From positions 1 to 7,517 of the forward strand of contig CALICC010000301.1 in assembly GCA_938049325.1 (NCBI GenBank): a stretch of DNA of 7,517 nucleotides, written 5' to 3'. The notes below the pieces were generated by a model that searched no databases, was not told the origin of the DNA, and saw only the letters and a list, made by a program, of their open reading frames with translations. This document shows, piece by piece, positions 5,485 through 7,517 of this stretch (position 1 is its first letter; each line of letters begins with the position of its first letter). This stretch comes from an uncultured Ilumatobacter sp. Its GTDB lineage: Bacteria; Actinomycetota; Acidimicrobiia; Acidimicrobiales; Ilumatobacteraceae. The translations under genes were made by a program, and so were the position numbers.

Positions 5485-6444
5485 TCAGCCGAGTGCGCCA
5501 CGGTCGATGAGCAGCGTACGAGCGCTCTCGACATCGCTGCGCAGTTGCTCGATCAACGCCTCGATGCCATCGAACTTGCGCTCTGACCGCAAGAAGTCGG
5601 TGAATCGGACGCTGCCGGACTCACCGTAGAGGTCCCCGTCGAAGTCGAGCAGATGCGCCTCGAGCAGCGACGTCTCGGCGTGCTCGTAGAACGTCGGTCG
5701 GCGTCCGAGGTTGATCGCACACCCATGTGTGTCGCCATTTGGTCGCTCGTAGCGCCCGACGTACACGCCGTCGGCGGGAAGACAGACTCTGTTCGAGACT
5801 TCGACGTTTGCCGTCGGGAAGCCCAACAGCCGTCCGCGTTGGTCTCCCTTGACGACCGAACCGCGCACCTCGTACTCGCGGCCGAGCATTCGGTTGGCGG
5901 TGGTGATGTCGCCACCGGCGAGTGAGCGGCGGATCGCCGTTGAGCTCACCGGCTCGTCGATCCCGTCGGTACGCGAGACCAAGTCGAGCGGCAGCACGTC
6001 GAAGTCGTGCTCGAGGCCGATCTTGCGAAGCAGTTCGACGTTGCCCCCACGATTGCTGCCGAAGTGGAAGTCCTCACCGATCACGATTGCCGCGACCGAC
6101 ATGCAATCGATCAAGACACGCTGGATGAAGGACTCGGGCGATTCGGTGGCTTGCTCCTCGTCGAAGTGGACGATCACGGCAGCATCGAGCCCGGTTGCTT
6201 CGAGCAGTTCGAGCCGCTGGTCCGCTCCGGTCAGCAACAGCGGCGCCGATTCCGGTCGCACCACGGTGGCCGGGTGTCGATCGAAGGTCACCAGCGCGCT
6301 TCGACAACCGCGCTCTTCGGAGAGCCGGCGGACCTGTTCGATCACCTGTTGGTGCCCGACGTGGACGCCGTCGTAGGCGCCGATCGTCACCACGGCACGT
6401 TCACCCGGGAAAGCCGGCGTCGATTGATCAGAGATGATCCGCAC
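5485..6444 (-). CDS. ribF: Bifunctional riboflavin kinase / FMN adenylyltransferase
   Basis: RibF converts riboflavin to FMN (kinase) and FMN to FAD (adenylyltransferase) in the cytoplasm. The 319 residues match the usual 300-340. N-terminal nucleotidyltransferase domain: TIGAYDGVHVGHQ (20-32) with H28 and H31 of the H-x-G-H type, IGEDFHFGSNRGGN (122-135), and SSTAIR (167-172). C-terminal kinase domain: GRLLGFPTANV (204-214), GVYVGRY (226-232), INLGRRPTF (244-252), and LLEAHLLDFDGDLYG (260-274), with E262 the expected catalytic base. The first motif is usually GxFDGVH, and Tyr replaces Phe here. The start is GTG at 6444 with no Shine-Dalgarno and a promoter-like box just upstream. truB ends 79 bp upstream on the same strand. 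In the conserved order rpsO follows ribF; here the importer lies between. Confidence 0.96.
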   Translation of the reverse strand: MRIISDQSTPAFPGERAVVTIGAYDGVHVGHQQVIEQVRRLSEERGCRSALVTFDRHPATVVRPESAPLLLTGADQRLELLEATGLDAAVIVHFDEEQATESPESFIQRVLIDCMSVAAIVIGEDFHFGSNRGGNVELLRKIGLEHDFDVLPLDLVSRTDGIDEPVSSTAIRRSLAGGDITTANRMLGREYEVRGSVVKGDQRGRLLGFPTANVEVSNRVCLPADGVYVGRYERPNGDTHGCAINLGRRPTFYEHAETSLLEAHLLDFDGDLYGESGSVRFTDFLRSERKFDGIEALIEQLRSDVESARTLLIDRGALG

Positions 6445-6451
6445 GCTTCAG

Positions 6452-6480
6452 ACGCTAGTGCGAGGGGCCCCACATGGCCA
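6452..6480 (-). promoter_or_regulatory. Possible promoter of ribF giving a leaderless transcript
   Basis: On the minus strand TGGCCA (6480-6475, four of six to TTGACA) and TAGCGT (6457-6452, TANNNT) are 17 bases apart. The -10 box ends 7 bases before the ribF GTG at 6444, so RNA would begin at or beside the start codon. This fits the absence of a Shine-Dalgarno. Read-through from truB is also possible. No FMN riboswitch features were recognised in the 79-bp gap. Confidence 0.45.
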
Positions 6481-6523
6481 CGTCCGGGTCATGCGCACCA
6501 CTGCGCCATCCGTGAAACCAGGG

Positions 6524-7396
6524 TCAATCGGTGGGCACGACGACCATCGGCTTGGCGTCGGCGGAACCAATCCGTTCATACACCGCGGCGAGCGAACCGT
6601 CTTGTCGAAACAGCGCCCACGGGCCTGCGCCCTCCCATGCGGGCAAGACGCGGCCGTTGGCGACGAACGACTCGAGTTGCTCAGTCAGATCGACTCGATC
6701 GAGCGTTCGGACTGCTTCTTCCACGGGGAGGAGCGCACAGTCGTCAGGACCGGCAGCTTCTCCGATCAAGAAGCGCCCGACCGCAGTGCGCCGCAGGTTT
6801 CGAAGGTGCGCACCGCCACCGAGCAGATGCCCCAGGTCAGCGGCGAGCGTGCGAATGTAGGTCCCGGCACCGCACTCGACGGCGGCGAGGAAGACGTTGG
6901 GCTCGTCGGTCGGCATCAGCGTGAAGCTCGACACGGTGACCGGTCGTGGAGGGCGGTCGACCTCGATGCCGGCACGAGCGAGCTCGTGGAGCCGCTTGCC
7001 GTCGATCTTGACCGCTGACACCATGGGTGGGATCTGCTCGATATCGCCCACAAGGTGCTCGTCGATGAGCGCTTGCGCGGCTTCGAGCGACACATTCATC
7101 TCGTGCGTCGCGGTGATTTCGCCGTCGGCATCGAGCGAATCGGTCTCGACACCGAACACGATCTCGCCGACGTAGGCCTTCGACGTCTTCTCGACGAAGC
7201 GAAGCAGCTTGGTGGCCTTGCCGACCGCAACCACCAGGACCCCGGTCGCGCTCGGATCGAGCGTGCCGCCGTGTCCGACCTGGCGTTCGTCGAAGCGCCG
7301 GCGCAGCATCGCGACCACGTCATGACTCGTGACACCGGAAGGCTTGTCGACCACCGCGATTCCGTGGGTCGTCGCCGGCTTCTTTCGCCTGGCCAT
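6524..7396 (-). CDS. truB: tRNA pseudouridine(55) synthase
   Basis: TruB isomerises U55 in the T-loop of tRNAs to pseudouridine and helps tRNA folding. The 290-residue product shows the family motifs in order: GIAVVDKPSGVTSHDVV (12-28), GHGGTLDPSATGVL (41-54) with catalytic Asp D47, KAYVGEI (73-79) with the base-stacking Tyr Y75, IPPMVSAVKIDGKRLHELAR (122-141), and GTYIRTLAADLG (178-189) with R182 at the conserved active-site Arg. A C-terminal extension (about 230-290) corresponds to the accessory RNA-binding region, whose type I cannot assign. ATG 7396 lies 10 bases after the rbfA stop, with GAGG overlapping that stop as ribosome binding site, so the two genes form one operon. The gap to ribF is 79 bp. 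Confidence 0.97.
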   Translation of the reverse strand: MARRKKPATTHGIAVVDKPSGVTSHDVVAMLRRRFDERQVGHGGTLDPSATGVLVVAVGKATKLLRFVEKTSKAYVGEIVFGVETDSLDADGEITATHEMNVSLEAAQALIDEHLVGDIEQIPPMVSAVKIDGKRLHELARAGIEVDRPPRPVTVSSFTLMPTDEPNVFLAAVECGAGTYIRTLAADLGHLLGGGAHLRNLRRTAVGRFLIGEAAGPDDCALLPVEEAVRTLDRVDLTEQLESFVANGRVLPAWEGAGPWALFRQDGSLAAVYERIGSADAKPMVVVPTD

Positions 7397-7406
7397 CGGC
7401 TCAGCC

Positions 7407-7517
7407 TCAGCGCTTACGTTCGCGGTCAGCGCGCAAGATGTCGTCGATTCGCTCCGCCGAACGAATCGCGATGTCGGGGCGGAAGTCGAGGATCGGTGTC
7501 TTCTTCGCCCGAATCTG
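7407..7517 (-). CDS. rbfA: 30S ribosome-binding factor A, C-terminal end only
   Basis: RbfA binds immature 30S subunits and helps 16S rRNA 5'-end maturation, notably in the cold. Only the last 36 residues lie in the window: QIRAKKTPILDFRPDIAI (1-18 of the visible part), then RSAERIDDILRADRERKR and a TGA at 7409-7407. The pattern of a basic K-x-T-P segment, a hydrophobic-F strand, then an I-D-x-L-L-type helix fits the RbfA C terminus, and rbfA immediately before truB is the conserved order. The assignment rests on this short tail plus position. The rest of the gene is beyond the right edge. In many actinobacteria a DHH phosphoesterase gene lies between rbfA and truB; here the gap is 10 bp. Confidence 0.8.
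   Translation of the reverse strand, partial: QIRAKKTPILDFRPDIAIRSAERIDDILRADRERKR

Noticed and set aside
6007..6924. Plus-strand 305-codon open frame spanning ribF and truB, and a 194-codon frame at 6434-7018
   Set aside because: They cross two genes that are clearly coding on the minus strand, and their translations are Arg-rich and low in information.
1..7517. CRISPR array, tRNA, rRNA or insertion sequence
   Set aside because: No regularly spaced repeats, tRNA-like cloverleaf, rRNA segment, transposase or terminal inverted repeats were seen on reading both strands.

Overview
The window is high-GC, gene-dense bacterial DNA. It carries a translation/RNA-metabolism housekeeping cluster on the minus strand, interrupted by a three-gene ABC importer on the plus strand. 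Base composition, frequent GTG starts, SD-less starts with a -10-like box just upstream, and protein style (85-residue S15, fused RibF) suggest an actinobacterium, possibly a marine Acidimicrobiia-like lineage. That placement is inference; no taxonomic marker was compared.

Layout, following minus-strand transcription from the right edge: the 3' end of rbfA (7407-7517), truB (6524-7396), ribF (5485-6444), then about 3 kb of plus-strand DNA, then rpsO (2095-2352) and pnp (1-1790, cut by the left edge before most of the KH domain and all of S1). rbfA-truB-ribF-rpsO-pnp is a well-known conserved bacterial order covering 30S maturation, tRNA pseudouridylation, FMN/FAD synthesis, ribosomal protein S15 and polynucleotide phosphorylase. 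Between ribF and rpsO sits an opposite-strand importer of the nitrate/sulfonate/taurine-thiamine-precursor type: ATPase (2548-3309), permease (3306-4073, ATGA overlap with the ATPase) and lipoprotein substrate-binding protein (4279-5445). Its substrate cannot be read from the sequence. The relatives of this fold bind thiamine pyrimidine precursors, riboflavin, taurine or nitrate, and the ribF neighbour makes a flavin or vitamin link a testable but unproven idea.

The importer is divergent from rpsO across 195 bp and convergent with ribF across 39 bp. The binding-protein gene is separated from the permease by 205 bp containing inverted repeats and a plausible promoter, so it may be transcribed on its own as well as by read-through. 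The ATPase and ribF both start with GTG, lack a Shine-Dalgarno, and have a TANNNT box ending exactly 7 nt before the GTG, which suggests leaderless transcripts.

The 304-bp rpsO-pnp gap has no convincing gene. It holds a series of stem-loops read in the pnp direction: a terminator-like or RNase III-type hairpin after rpsO, a 6-bp hairpin, a pair of mutually exclusive 6-7-bp helices, a small 5-bp hairpin, and a perfect 7-bp hairpin next to the pnp ribosome binding site. This looks like a structured pnp leader and is the best candidate for unreported regulation here. I saw no CRISPR array, tRNA, rRNA, insertion sequence or recognisable riboswitch.
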